This document shows positions 44,197-52,756 of a stretch of DNA of 64,000 nt, piece by piece. A program made the translations under genes and the position numbers. Below the pieces are notes generated by a model. It made no database searches. It saw only the letters and a list, made by a program, of their open reading frames with translations, and was not told where the DNA came from. The DNA comes from Kiritimatiellota bacterium (lineage in GTDB: Bacteria > Verrucomicrobiota > Kiritimatiellia > Kiritimatiellales > Tichowtungiaceae), in assembly GCA_014381785.1 (NCBI GenBank), contig JACNKZ010000035.1, forward strand, positions 1 to 64,000. Reading direction: 5' to 3'. The number at the start of each line of letters is the position of its first letter. Positions within the stretch are counted from its first letter, which is position 1.

Positions 44197-44226
44197 GTTC
44201 TTCCAGTACGAACGGAGGGTTTCAAA

Positions 44227-44991
44227 ATGACTCTACGCACGAAACATAAACTGACCTCCCTGACGACGCGCAATGCGCTCATTCAGGTGGAAATTTCAAT
44301 TGTGCTTCTGGCGATCATCCCAAGTTTATCGCTTTTCTATCTAGGCACCGTTGTTGATAAAAACAGCCCCTATTTTTCGGTGGGCACCCTGCTCTTAATC
44401 GGCCTGTTAACTGCGGCCGTGGCAGCCCCGGGCTTCGTGATTTTACGAAAATATCCGAAAAATATTATGAAGCTTCGCTACTACATCACCGATATTTCAA
44501 AGGGAACCCTGCCGGATAAAATCGAACTGGAGGATGCTCAGACCTCGGATGATCTCCAATACATTGAAAACCACTTTAACCATGTTCTGGAAAAAATGAA
44601 GCAACGCATTGCGTCAGCAGAAAAACAATTTGAAACGGAGCGCACCCTGAGAGAAACAGTTGAGCAGCAACAGGAAACTCTGATAGAAGCCGAGCGACAC
44701 CGCACGATGGTCCAGACAATTGGAGCCGCCTGCCACCATATCGGCCAACCCGCCGCCGTACTGCAGCTCCGGATGGATCTTTTACAAAACCTTGCATCGA
44801 ATGAACAGGAACGCGAGGAAATCGAAGGGTGCATCAAGTCCGTAACGCAGATCACAGATATTCTGCAACAACTGCAACGGGTTAGTGAATTTAGAACCGT
44901 CCCCTATATTCACACTGAAAACACTCCCGGTGATGAAATTCTCGCCTTCGACTCGAATGACCCGATCGAGAAACCAACGGAGCCGAGTTAA
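44227..44991 (+). CDS. membrane protein with HisKA-like domain but no ATPase
   Basis: A 254-residue protein with two transmembrane helices (about 20-42 and 52-74), a HAMP-like linker, a long coiled coil (about 105-162) and a kinase dimerisation-like segment CHHIGQPAAVLQLRMDLL. There H170 is in the phosphoacceptor position. The chain ends about 45 residues after this segment, and no HATPase domain exists in the gene or downstream. It could be a phosphotransfer or phosphatase-type partner of one of the lone receivers, or a remnant of a full kinase. Its own promoter and good ribosome binding site argue that it is expressed. Confidence 0.7.
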   Translation: MTLRTKHKLTSLTTRNALIQVEISIVLLAIIPSLSLFYLGTVVDKNSPYFSVGTLLLIGLLTAAVAAPGFVILRKYPKNIMKLRYYITDISKGTLPDKIELEDAQTSDDLQYIENHFNHVLEKMKQRIASAEKQFETERTLRETVEQQQETLIEAERHRTMVQTIGAACHHIGQPAAVLQLRMDLLQNLASNEQEREEIEGCIKSVTQITDILQQLQRVSEFRTVPYIHTENTPGDEILAFDSNDPIEKPTEPS

Positions 44992-45018
44992 CGATACGCG
45001 CTGGTCCGGCCCGATCCG

Positions 45019-45059
45019 TTTTTCCAATGGCGCGTCTCGCACCACAGGCGGTTGGAAAA
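45019..45059. repeat. long TTCCAA/GGCGCG hairpin repeat (bidirectional terminator-like)
   Basis: TTCCAA at 45022-45027 and TTGGAA at 45052-45057 enclose GGCGCG and its partial complement. It fills the gap between two convergent genes and ends on the base before the coaX stop codon. Confidence 0.75.
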
Positions 45060-45818
45060 TCAGTTGAGCGCCGCGATCCGCGCAAGGCCTTTGAGCGTCA
45101 GGTGCGGATCAACCGGCACCGGATTACCCAATCCTCCTGCCCGCAATGTCTGCGACATAGTCGTTGCAGGCGGGTGGAAAACCCATTCGGCGAAGCCGCC
45201 GGTGGCGCAAACCTTCATCTCCGCTCCCAGCTCCTGTTCAAGCTGCGCGAGTATTTCTTTCACCATGCCCAGATAACCAAAGTGCGCCCCGATCTGCATC
45301 GCTTCGGCCGTGCTTTTCCCGATCACCGCAGTGGTCTGAGCCGGTTTGATATGCGGCAGTAATGCAGTTTTTTCAGCCAGATAATCGAACATGAGCGGCA
45401 GGCCGGGGCAAATAATACCGCCGACATAGCCTTCGTCCTTTTTGACAATGTCGAAGGTCAGCGCGGTGCCGAAATCGCAAACCACCACCGGCGCGCCGCA
45501 GGTCGCAGCCGCTTCACAGGCATTGGCCAGCCGATCCGCACCAATCATTTCAGGGTTCGGATACGTGATGGGAATACCCAGATCGGACTCATGACTTACC
45601 CATAGGATTTCATGAACCCCCAGTTCGTTCAGGAAAGTCTCCCACTGTTTATTCACTGGCGGCTTAACCGAGGCAATCACCGCCCGTTGCGGCATGATTT
45701 CGAGCTGAACGGCCGGGCAATCAGACGCTGTGCGTTGAACCGAACTCAACCCGTTCGCGCCCGCCAGTGCCAGCGACGTGCTCGTATTCCCGATATCGAT
45801 GACCAATGTAAATTTCAT
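45060..45818 (-). CDS. coaX: type III pantothenate kinase
   Basis: A 252-residue enzyme phosphorylating pantothenate in the first step of coenzyme A synthesis. The ASKHA-fold P-loop IDIGNTSTSLAL lies at 7-18, the GADRLANACEA motif near 108, the FGTALTFDIV segment near 130, and GGIICPGL near 145. Type III kinases replace CoaA in many bacteria. In gene order it follows nadC on the minus strand, with a GxxExxY-type gene wedged between them. Repeat arm B begins four bases before its start codon, so its native leader has been displaced. Confidence 0.92.
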   Translation of the reverse strand: MKFTLVIDIGNTSTSLALAGANGLSSVQRTASDCPAVQLEIMPQRAVIASVKPPVNKQWETFLNELGVHEILWVSHESDLGIPITYPNPEMIGADRLANACEAAATCGAPVVVCDFGTALTFDIVKKDEGYVGGIICPGLPLMFDYLAEKTALLPHIKPAQTTAVIGKSTAEAMQIGAHFGYLGMVKEILAQLEQELGAEMKVCATGGFAEWVFHPPATTMSQTLRAGGLGNPVPVDPHLTLKGLARIAALN

Positions 45819-45821
45819 TTT

Positions 45822-45848
45822 AACAGGATGATGGATAACAGGATTATT
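45822..45848 (-). repeat. arm of repeat unit B (3' side of GxxExxY copy 2)
   Basis: ACAGGATGATGGATAACAGG, then an A/T-rich run. It matches the inverse of 46674-46703 with few differences. It supplies the stop codon of the nuclease-like gene and abuts the coaX start. Confidence 0.8.
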
Positions 45849-46644
45849 TTTTTAGAGTGATCAATTGAACTGTCGCCCGATTAAAATTTATCCATTGAAT
45901 TTGCTTGAGACTCGTATGTTCAAATATTTTCAAGAGTTGTTTTTTATAAGATTCAAAATGTCGAATGGTTGATGATATGTGCAAGCAGGTCTCTTCATCC
46001 AGACAACATAATCTCTGATGCCCGACAAGGTAGTTGTTAACAAAAATATTTACAGGTTGCATCAAGACATCATCACCGCCAAGAAAATGACAAACCGCTT
46101 CCCGATAAAGGTTCACGTCCAAATATACGCCCCAATCTACTAACAAATTTTGAACTATTTCCCTGATAAATTTACCAGAGGGAATCTCTGTTGACCACGT
46201 TGCGTCATCGACTTCATAACTCATCCGGTTTATTGCATTCAAGGTTGTCGTTACAAACCGGTACTGAACTGATGGAGAAGAAAAATTTATTAGTTTGCCA
46301 AACTGTAAATTGCTCAACAGCAAGTAATTTAACAATTGCGACTCGTGCTGTCCGTTTAACGTTTCAACGGCTTTCAACTCACAGATCGATCCGCAATTCA
46401 TCAACGCATCGAGATAGTACGATTTTTTAAATGACTCAAAAGAAACAACGATTTCACTTTCTGAACGAACAATTAATCCACTATCCGTACAACGTCGCAA
46501 CAGCTCTATCTGATACACGTGCTCGTTATAAAGCCGTCCCAGTTCATTCTGGATGGAAAATGAATGCTTCATTACTAGATGATCGATCTCATAAAACTGA
46601 GATCTCGACATCGGAACAACATCGAATTTGCAGAGAATCGGCAT
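45844..46644 (-). CDS. GxxExxY-type PD-(D/E)XK nuclease-like protein (copy 2)
   Basis: A 266-residue paralogue of the protein at 41517-42281, alignable over its full length. Shared features are EIDxxVM at the N-terminus, LGRLYNEHVY at 35-44, D79, E89-L-K91, HES-Q103...Y107, a VNLYREAVCHFL segment and a C-terminal IQWINFN motif. The PD-(D/E)XK residues are conserved in both, and so is the C-terminal domain. It lies between nadC and coaX on their strand, wrapped in inverted repeat B, and is A+T-rich. AGAAG lies five bases before the ATG at 46644. The biological role of this family is not established. Confidence 0.75.
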   Translation of the reverse strand: MPILCKFDVVPMSRSQFYEIDHLVMKHSFSIQNELGRLYNEHVYQIELLRRCTDSGLIVRSESEIVVSFESFKKSYYLDALMNCGSICELKAVETLNGQHESQLLNYLLLSNLQFGKLINFSSPSVQYRFVTTTLNAINRMSYEVDDATWSTEIPSGKFIREIVQNLLVDWGVYLDVNLYREAVCHFLGGDDVLMQPVNIFVNNYLVGHQRLCCLDEETCLHISSTIRHFESYKKQLLKIFEHTSLKQIQWINFNRATVQLITLKK

Positions 46645-46673
46645 GAGACTTCTTTAATTTCGTGTAGAATCAA

Positions 46674-46703
46674 AAATCATCTTGTTGTCCATCATCCTGT
46701 AAA
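46674..46703 (-). repeat. arm of repeat unit B (5' side of GxxExxY copy 2)
   Basis: Inverse of the arm at 45822-45848. It lies seven bases after the nadC stop and 30 bases before the nuclease-like start. A close relative of this arm is found alone at 51000-51027. Confidence 0.8.
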
Positions 46704-46709
46704 TATTTA

Positions 46710-47576
46710 TTATGCCCAATCAAGCGCGAGGTCGGCCGCCGGAGCCGAATGGGTCAGCGCGCCAACCGAAACGGCATTCACACCCGTTTTGGCGATTTCA
46801 CGGATGGTATCGAGATTCACGCCGCCGGACGCTTCGGTTTTGCATATGCCTTCGCACAGTTTGACGCAGTCACGCAAAACAATCGGCGGCATGTTGTCGA
46901 GCAGCACCCAGTCCGGCTTGGCAGGCAGAACTTCCTGCAGCTGTTCAATGGTGTCGACCTCCACTTCAACCAGACGATCCGGAAAACGGTCGCGCACAGC
47001 CTGAACCGCTCCGCTGATGCCGCTGTCGTGGTTTTCGGCCCAGTACGCCAGATGGTTGTCTTTCAGCATGGCCATGTCGTAGAGACCCATGCGGTGATTG
47101 TTTCCGCCGCCGCACAATACAGAATATTTTTCGAACGCACGCAACGTCGGCGTGGTTTTGCGGGTATCGAGCAGTTTTACATCCGGATTGTTGGCTTCTT
47201 CAACATACTGCCGGGTCAGCGTGGCGACACCGCTCATGCGTTGGATAAAGTTGAGCGCGGTGCGCTCGCCGACCAGAATGCTGCGGGCCGAGCCCGAAAG
47301 GGTCAGTACGACATCGCCGTGCTCCATGGGGCTTCCATCCGTCATTCCCTCTTCAATTTTGAGTGACGGATCAACCTGACGGAACACTTCGGCCGCGACG
47401 CTTGCGCCAGCCAGCACGCCGGTCTGACGCGCCACGAGGTGCGCGGTGGCCGGCCGGCCTTCCGGCACGAGTGCGTCGGCGGTTACATCGACGGCTTGCG
47501 GCCCAAGGTCTTCAGCCAGCGATTCGCAAATGCGTTTTTTTACATCCGGATTGGAAAGAAGGTCAGGAAGGTTCAT
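46710..47576 (-). CDS. nadC: nicotinate-nucleotide diphosphorylase (carboxylating)
   Basis: A 288-residue quinolinate phosphoribosyltransferase making nicotinate mononucleotide from quinolinate and PRPP in de novo NAD synthesis. It shows the family landmarks LLDTRKTTPTLRAFEK near residue 136, then GGGNNHRMGLYDMAMLKDNH, and EVEVDTIEQL and ASGGVNLDTIREIAKTGVNAVSVG in the barrel. It probably once led a nadC-coaX cofactor operon, now separated by the repeat-flanked nuclease-like gene. Confidence 0.93.
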   Translation of the reverse strand: MNLPDLLSNPDVKKRICESLAEDLGPQAVDVTADALVPEGRPATAHLVARQTGVLAGASVAAEVFRQVDPSLKIEEGMTDGSPMEHGDVVLTLSGSARSILVGERTALNFIQRMSGVATLTRQYVEEANNPDVKLLDTRKTTPTLRAFEKYSVLCGGGNNHRMGLYDMAMLKDNHLAYWAENHDSGISGAVQAVRDRFPDRLVEVEVDTIEQLQEVLPAKPDWVLLDNMPPIVLRDCVKLCEGICKTEASGGVNLDTIREIAKTGVNAVSVGALTHSAPAADLALDWA

Positions 47577-47594
47577 TAAGGAATCTCCGTAAAA

Positions 47595-48626
47595 TCAGGA
47601 GGGTTGGGGAATGTTTTTTCCGGTTCCCATCAGCACACTGATGGGTTTCAGCGCCTCGATGTTTTCGCAGACAATTTTGATGGCGGCGGCAATCGGAACG
47701 GAAAGCAGTGCGCCGGTAATTCCCCATAACCAGCCCCAGAAAATCAGTGAAAGAAGAATCACCACCGGACTGAGATTAAGACTGTCGCCCATCAGCTTCG
47801 GCTCAATAAAACTGCCCATGGTCTGTTGGATCAAAAGCAGCAGAATCAAAACAATCACGGCGGGCCAGAAATCGGGATAGAACTGCACCAGAGCCACCAG
47901 CACGGGCGGAACGGTGGCAATCACCGAACCCACCGTAGGAATAAAATTCAGCAGGAAGGTGAAAACAGCCCAGGTGACAGGGAAATCCACCTTCATGAAT
48001 AACAGCACCAGATAAACTAAAACAGCGGTCACGGCACTAATCGCCACCTTGATTGAGAGATAGCGACTGATCTGTCCGGCAATGGAACCGGTCACCTCGG
48101 TGATTTGCTCAGCGCGGCGACCTTCAAAGGCCTGTTCGATCTTGCGCTGGCTATAGGGTTTTCCGAGCAGCATGAAAACCAGGAAAATCAGGATCATTCC
48201 CATATTGCTGACCAGGCTGACAAATGAACCGGACAGGGTGACCAGGCCGGATCCTATTTTTCCGGCCCAATCAAACTCATCAAAATAGGTCTCTGGAATG
48301 TTAAAGCGAACCATGGCGTCCGCGGCAATCTGATTGAGCTTCACCGCATACTCATCATACTGCCCGATGAAGCCCAGTACTCGGGTTTGCACGAAATAGC
48401 CAATCAGATAGAAAAACCCGATCAGAATCAGCAGGACGGCCAGCACGGCCACACCGGTCGGCACCTTATGGCGCGCCAGAAAATTGACTACCGGGGCAAA
48501 CAGATAGGACAGAAGCCAGGCGATGATCAACGGCAGAATAACCACTTGCGCGGCTTTAAGGACAAAGCCGACCAGCACCAGAGTGATGATACCGAGAAAC
48601 GGAATCAAATAGCGGTTATCCTGCAT
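47595..48626 (-). CDS. AI-2E family (PerM-like) membrane protein
   Basis: A 343-residue polytopic protein with about seven to eight transmembrane helices: a pair at 10-50, one at 60-85, a long soluble segment, then a block from about 145 to 330. The C-terminal part contains NFIPTVGSVIATVPPVLVAL and FIEPKLMGDSLNLSPVVILLSLIFWGWLWG, the most conserved stretch of the AI-2E/PerM family. The substrate is uncertain; members have been linked to autoinducer or ion export. It shares the strand with nadC, 18 bases upstream of it. Confidence 0.85.
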   Translation of the reverse strand: MQDNRYLIPFLGIITLVLVGFVLKAAQVVILPLIIAWLLSYLFAPVVNFLARHKVPTGVAVLAVLLILIGFFYLIGYFVQTRVLGFIGQYDEYAVKLNQIAADAMVRFNIPETYFDEFDWAGKIGSGLVTLSGSFVSLVSNMGMILIFLVFMLLGKPYSQRKIEQAFEGRRAEQITEVTGSIAGQISRYLSIKVAISAVTAVLVYLVLLFMKVDFPVTWAVFTFLLNFIPTVGSVIATVPPVLVALVQFYPDFWPAVIVLILLLLIQQTMGSFIEPKLMGDSLNLSPVVILLSLIFWGWLWGITGALLSVPIAAAIKIVCENIEALKPISVLMGTGKNIPQPS

Positions 48627-48639
48627 AGTTCACCTCCGG

Positions 48640-48764
48640 TGATAAATACGAATATCTAAATCCGAAGCACGAAACAAATTTCCAATGTTTGGAAAATTCT
48701 AATTTCACAAATTTAATCATTATTTCGGATTTCGAAATTAGTGTTTCGAATTTCTGAACACAGC
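48640..48764. repeat. A+T-rich AATCCGAA/TTTCGAA repeat tract
   Basis: Patchwork of AAATCCGAAGCACGAA, TTTCGGATTTCGAAATT and TTTCGAATTTC units, similar to 23480-23610. It contains an exact TTCCAANNNTTGGAA palindrome. It lies between leuD and the AI-2E family gene. No gene seen. Confidence 0.55.
48680..48694. repeat. dispersed palindrome TTCCAANNNTTGGAA
   Basis: Exact copy with spacer TGT, within the A+T-rich repeat tract downstream of leuD. Confidence 0.85.
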
Positions 48765-49379
48765 TCATCTGTGTTCAGCTTCGTAGGCTGTAATATCAGC
48801 CTCATACTGAAGCGTCAGAGCGATATCGTCCAGCCCTTCCAAAAGCTTTGTTTTCAGATCAGCGGCGATATCGAACGAATAAACCTGATCTCCTGAAGCG
48901 GCATGAAGCGTCACCGTCTGCGCGGCCAGATCCACGGTTCCCTGCACGCCCGGCTCTTTTTCCAAGGTTTGGAAAATCTCATCCACCTGAACTTCGGACA
49001 GCTCAATGGTGAGCAGACCGTTCTTGCCGCAGTTGTTGCGGAAGATATCGGCAAAGCCGGGATTCTCGTCCTGACGCGGCGCAATAATGGCCTTGAAGCC
49101 GTACTGTACGACCGCCCAGACGGCGTGCTCGCGGCTCGAACCGCACCCGCAGTTGTTGCGTGTTACCAGAATCTCGGCATTCTTCGTTTCCGGCTTGTTC
49201 AGCACGAAATCGGGATTGTCCGATCCATCATCGAAATAACGCCAGTCAGAAAACAGCGCCGCGCCGAAGCCGGTGCGTTTGATCGACTTGAGATGCTCTT
49301 TCGGAATCAGCGCATCGGTGTCGATATTTGCACGATCAACACCGGCCACGATGCCTGTGAATTTTTCAAATTTGTCCAT
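48765..49379 (-). CDS. leuD: 3-isopropylmalate dehydratase small subunit
   Basis: A 204-residue subunit. With LeuC it isomerises 2-isopropylmalate to 3-isopropylmalate in leucine synthesis. It has the swivel-domain motifs NIDTDALIPKEHL near 20 and the RNNCGCGSSREHAVWA loop near 75. It begins three bases after leuC on the same strand. A TTCCAA/TTGGAA palindrome lies in frame and encodes FQTLE at codons 136-140, inside a helix; length and fold otherwise match the family. Confidence 0.93.
   Translation of the reverse strand: MDKFEKFTGIVAGVDRANIDTDALIPKEHLKSIKRTGFGAALFSDWRYFDDGSDNPDFVLNKPETKNAEILVTRNNCGCGSSREHAVWAVVQYGFKAIIAPRQDENPGFADIFRNNCGKNGLLTIELSEVQVDEIFQTLEKEPGVQGTVDLAAQTVTLHAASGDQVYSFDIAADLKTKLLEGLDDIALTLQYEADITAYEAEHR
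48960..48974. repeat. dispersed palindrome TTCCAANNNTTGGAA inside leuD
   Basis: Exact copy in frame with leuD, read on the minus strand as Phe-Gln-Thr-Leu-Glu. Confidence 0.9.
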
Positions 49380-49381
49380 GA

Positions 49382-50785
49382 TTAAAGCTCCTCGCGAATA
49401 TCTACAAAGTGACCGGCGACCGCGGCGGCGGCGGCCATTTTCGGGCTGACCAGATGGGTGCGTCCGCCTTTGCCCTGGCGTCCTTCAAAGTTGCGGTTCG
49501 ATGTCGATGCGCAGCGTTCTTTGTCGCGCAGCTTGTCGGCGTTCATGGCCAGGCACATGCTGCAGCCCGCGAAGCGCCACTCGGCACCCGCTTCAATAAA
49601 GATACGATCGAGCCGCTCTTTCTCGCCCTGATAGCGAACGGCTTCCGATCCCGGAACCACCAGCATACGGACGCCTTCGGCGACCTTTTTGCCCTTAATG
49701 TACTCCGCGGCTTCGCGCAGGTCTTCAATACGGCCGTTGGTGCAGCTTCCGATAAATACGGTTTCGATCTCGATGTCGGTCATCTTCGTGCCCGGCTCCA
49801 GACCCATGTAGTCGAGCGCGGCGCGCACGTCGGCGGGCGAATATTCCGGCACGGCATCGAGAGCCGGCACTTCGCCGGTCACATCCACGCCCATACCGGG
49901 GCTGGTGCCCCACGTCACCTGCGGAGCCAGATCATTCACATCGATCGTCAGCTCGTGATCAAAATGCGCGCCTTCATCGGTGTAGAACTGCTTCCAGTTT
50001 TCAATGGCCTTTACAAGCTCGTCGCCTTTCGGGGCATAAACGCGGTTACCGGAGCCAACATAGTCGAACGTGATCTGATCGGGAGCAACCAGTCCGGCGC
50101 GCGCGCCAGCTTCAATCGCCATATTGCAGATCGTCAGGCGGCCTTCCATTGAAAGCGTCTCAATGGCTTCGCCGCAAAATTCAAACGCGCAGCTAGTCCC
50201 ACCGGCGGTACCGATGATGCTAATCAGCTTCAAAACCATATCCTTGGCGGTCACGCCCGGCTTCAAGGTTCCGGTAAATTCGACTTTATAGTTTTTCGGT
50301 TTTTTCTGACGCAACGTCTGCGTAGCCAGCACGTGCTCCACTTCGGAGGTGCCGATGCCGAACGCGATCGAACCGAACGCACCGTGCGTCGCGGTGTGCG
50401 AATCGCCGCAAACCACCGTCATGCCCGGTAGAACAATGCCCTGCTCCGGTCCGATGATGTGAATCACGCCTTGACGGTCGTCGCCGAGCGGGAACAGCGT
50501 CACGCTGGTTGTTGCGCAATTTTCTGTCAATGCATCAACCTGCGCCTTGGCGATCGGATCGGTAATGTTCATCCGGCTCTCGTCGGTCGGCACATTATGG
50601 TCCATCGTGGCGAACGTGCAGTCCGGGCGACGCACCTTGCGGCCCGCGAGGCGGAGGCCTTCAAAGGCCTGCGGACTGGTCACCTCATGAACCAAATGGC
50701 GGTCAATATACAGTAGCACCTCGTCGTTACCGAGTTCCTTCACGACGTGTGCATCCCAAATCTTGTCAAACAGTGTTTTACTCAT
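49382..50785 (-). CDS. leuC: 3-isopropylmalate dehydratase large subunit
   Basis: A 467-residue aconitase-family [4Fe-4S] protein. Visible features are the [14 protein letters not shown] substrate loop near 127, the [13 protein letters not shown] motif (first cluster Cys) near 347, and CSMCLAMN with the other two cluster cysteines near 410. The NRNFEGRQG signature follows. Full length, first gene of a leuCD operon. No leuB or leuA is visible in the window. Confidence 0.95.
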   Translation of the reverse strand: MSKTLFDKIWDAHVVKELGNDEVLLYIDRHLVHEVTSPQAFEGLRLAGRKVRRPDCTFATMDHNVPTDESRMNITDPIAKAQVDALTENCATTSVTLFPLGDDRQGVIHIIGPEQGIVLPGMTVVCGDSHTATHGAFGSIAFGIGTSEVEHVLATQTLRQKKPKNYKVEFTGTLKPGVTAKDMVLKLISIIGTAGGTSCAFEFCGEAIETLSMEGRLTICNMAIEAGARAGLVAPDQITFDYVGSGNRVYAPKGDELVKAIENWKQFYTDEGAHFDHELTIDVNDLAPQVTWGTSPGMGVDVTGEVPALDAVPEYSPADVRAALDYMGLEPGTKMTDIEIETVFIGSCTNGRIEDLREAAEYIKGKKVAEGVRMLVVPGSEAVRYQGEKERLDRIFIEAGAEWRFAGCSMCLAMNADKLRDKERCASTSNRNFEGRQGKGGRTHLVSPKMAAAAAVAGHFVDIREEL

Positions 50786-51125
50786 AGCGGCAGAGGGTAT
50801 CTTCCCCGCCTGCCCCCATCAAGCAAAAGGGGCGCGGGAAATCAGAGAGAGTGAACCGCAAATTCACGCCAATGGACGCGACTCATTATCGCAAAAGGTG
50901 GAACGTGCTCTCCGAGCACGTTCTAAACCGACTCGGAGAGCCAATTCCACCAAACATCTTTTAAGGTAACCCTCTAAAACAATGGAAACATCGCCCTTAA
51001 AAATTATCTTGTTGTCCGTCATCCTTAAAAAGGATTGTCCCATTCGCGTCAATTTGCGTCCATTCGCGGTTTGAAACTCCCTCTCCCTCCCCTATACTTC
51101 GCAGAATTTTTGGAGAAACAAACAT
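50786..51125. repeat. intergenic repeat composite (families B and C plus hairpins)
   Basis: No gene is seen. An outer inverted pair of family C lies at about 50861-50890 (CCGCAAATTCACGCCAATGG) and 51043-51076 (GTCAATTTGCGTCCATTCGC). Inside is GGAACGTGCTC/GAGCACGTTC, a hairpin with a 3-base loop (about 50900-50924), within a larger GGTGGAA...TTCCACC pair. A lone arm of family B, close to the one at 46674, lies at 51000-51027. It resembles a decayed, gene-less repeat unit between leuC and the M48 protease gene. Confidence 0.6.
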
Positions 51126-52355
51126 ATGAACGGCTACCTCATCTTTATCCTCGCTCTGCTGATTTTCAGCCGAATTCTCTCGCTGATCGTCGAACGGCTC
51201 AACCTCAGTAATCTTTCCACCGAAATTCCCGAAGAATTTCGAGGGGTGTACGACGAGGAGAAATACGCCAAGTCGCAGAACTATCTCAAGGACAACACCC
51301 GCTTCGGCGAGCTGCAGGCCAACCTCATGCTGCCGCTCACCATCGCCTTCATTCTGCTCGGCGGCTTCCGCTGGGTGAACGGCATCGCACAGGCCGCATC
51401 AGACCATATGATTGTGCAGGGCCTCGTTTTCGGCGCGGTCCTGATGCTGCTCAGCCAGATCGTCGGCCTGCCCTTCAGCATCTACAGCACGTTTGTCATC
51501 GAAGAAAGATACGGCTTTAACAAAACCACCGCCAAAACCTTTGTGCTCGATATCCTGAAAGGCTGGTTGCTGACCGTTCTGCTCGGCGCGCCAATCTTTG
51601 CGCTCATCCTCTGGATCTTTAACGCCGTGCCGATGGCCTGGCTCTGGGCCTGGGGTTCACTGAGCGCCATCCAGCTGTTCATCCTCTTCATCGCCCCGGT
51701 CGTCATTCTGCCGCTGTTCAATAAATTCACCCCGCTCGAAGACGGAGAGCTTCGTTCCTCCATCGACGACTTTGCCAAAGCGCAGGACTACACGGTGAGC
51801 GGTGTTTTCAAAATCGACGGCTCGCGCCGCTCCACCAAAGCCAACGCCTACTTTACCGGCTTCGGAAAAACCAAGCGCATCGCCCTGTTCGACACGCTCA
51901 TCGAAAAGCAGTCCGTGCCGGAACTGGTCGCTGTGCTCGCCCACGAAGTCGGCCACTGCAAAAAAGGCCACATCAAAAAAGGCATCATTATCTCGCTGGC
52001 CTCGTCACTGCTGATGTTCTTCATTCTCTCGCTGTTCATTAGCAGACCGGGATTGCATGAAGCCTTCCAGATCGATGGCACCCCGCTCTACGCCGGACTC
52101 ATCTTCTTCGGCTTCCTCTACGCGCCCATCAGCATGATCCTCGGCATCGCCAACAGCATGCTGTCGCGTAAACACGAATTTGAGGCCGACGCCTTCGCCG
52201 CCGAAACCACCGGCAGGCCGACCGACCTCATCAGCGCACTGAAGAAACTATCCGTCGACAGCCTGAGCAACCTGACCCCCCATCCGCTCAAGGTGGTCCT
52301 CGAATACTCCCACCCGCCGGTGTTGGAACGCATTAAAGCGCTGAGGAAATTGTAA
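51126..52355 (+). CDS. M48 family membrane metalloprotease (CAAX protease 1-like)
   Basis: A 409-residue zinc protease of the Ste24/HtpX superfamily. About six to seven transmembrane helices are present, with the zinc motif HEVGHCKKGH near residue 277 and a distal Glu in SRKHEFEADAFAA near 345. The long N-terminal membrane part with EEKYAKSQNYLKDNTRFG is the feature that places it with CAAX prenyl protease 1 homologues and not with short HtpX. The bacterial substrate is unknown, probably membrane-protein quality control. Monocistronic. Confidence 0.88.
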   Translation: MNGYLIFILALLIFSRILSLIVERLNLSNLSTEIPEEFRGVYDEEKYAKSQNYLKDNTRFGELQANLMLPLTIAFILLGGFRWVNGIAQAASDHMIVQGLVFGAVLMLLSQIVGLPFSIYSTFVIEERYGFNKTTAKTFVLDILKGWLLTVLLGAPIFALILWIFNAVPMAWLWAWGSLSAIQLFILFIAPVVILPLFNKFTPLEDGELRSSIDDFAKAQDYTVSGVFKIDGSRRSTKANAYFTGFGKTKRIALFDTLIEKQSVPELVAVLAHEVGHCKKGHIKKGIIISLASSLLMFFILSLFISRPGLHEAFQIDGTPLYAGLIFFGFLYAPISMILGIANSMLSRKHEFEADAFAAETTGRPTDLISALKKLSVDSLSNLTPHPLKVVLEYSHPPVLERIKALRKL

Positions 52356-52425
52356 CCGCTAATACACGCGAATAGACGCGAATAGAATCCCCTCCTGCGG
52401 AGGGCTGGCCAACGGTCGGGGTGGG

Positions 52426-52464
52426 TTTCCCAATGGCGCGTCTCGCGCCACAGGCGGTTGGAAG
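52426..52464. repeat. long TTCCAA/GGCGCG hairpin repeat
   Basis: Third long copy, with a perfect internal GGCGCG-TCT-CGCGCC hairpin. It lies 71 bases downstream of the M48 protease stop codon. Confidence 0.75.
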
Positions 52465-52648
52465 ATCTGTAGCGGCGGCCACTGGGCGCAGATTCTAATA
52501 TCCCTACTAAAGGTCAGGCAGAATAATTTTTACGGGGCTGGGGTCAGCCCGTGATTTGACGCTTCGCTGCCGTCCCGCCATAGTCGGGCCAGCCCAGCTC
52601 GCCGTCGGCTCGGTTGTAGCATTTTTTTAAATAATTGGCTGATACGCT

Positions 52649-52756
52649 TTAGACTTTCACAACCCGCCAGGTCTTGAGGCCGAGAGCCATTGCAGCATAT
52701 TTTGCGGTGTTTTTGTTTCCGAACAGGGTGACTCTTTTCTGGTCGAGCCGGTTGAC
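52649..52756 (-). pseudogene. possible C-terminal remnant of an unidentified gene
   Basis: A minus-strand frame between two stops encodes 35 residues ending LFGNKNTAKYAAMALGLKT then WRVVKV and a stop. It reads like the end of a helical protein, but no start or upstream part remains. Family not recognised; a transposase relic is one guess. Low certainty. Confidence 0.25.
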
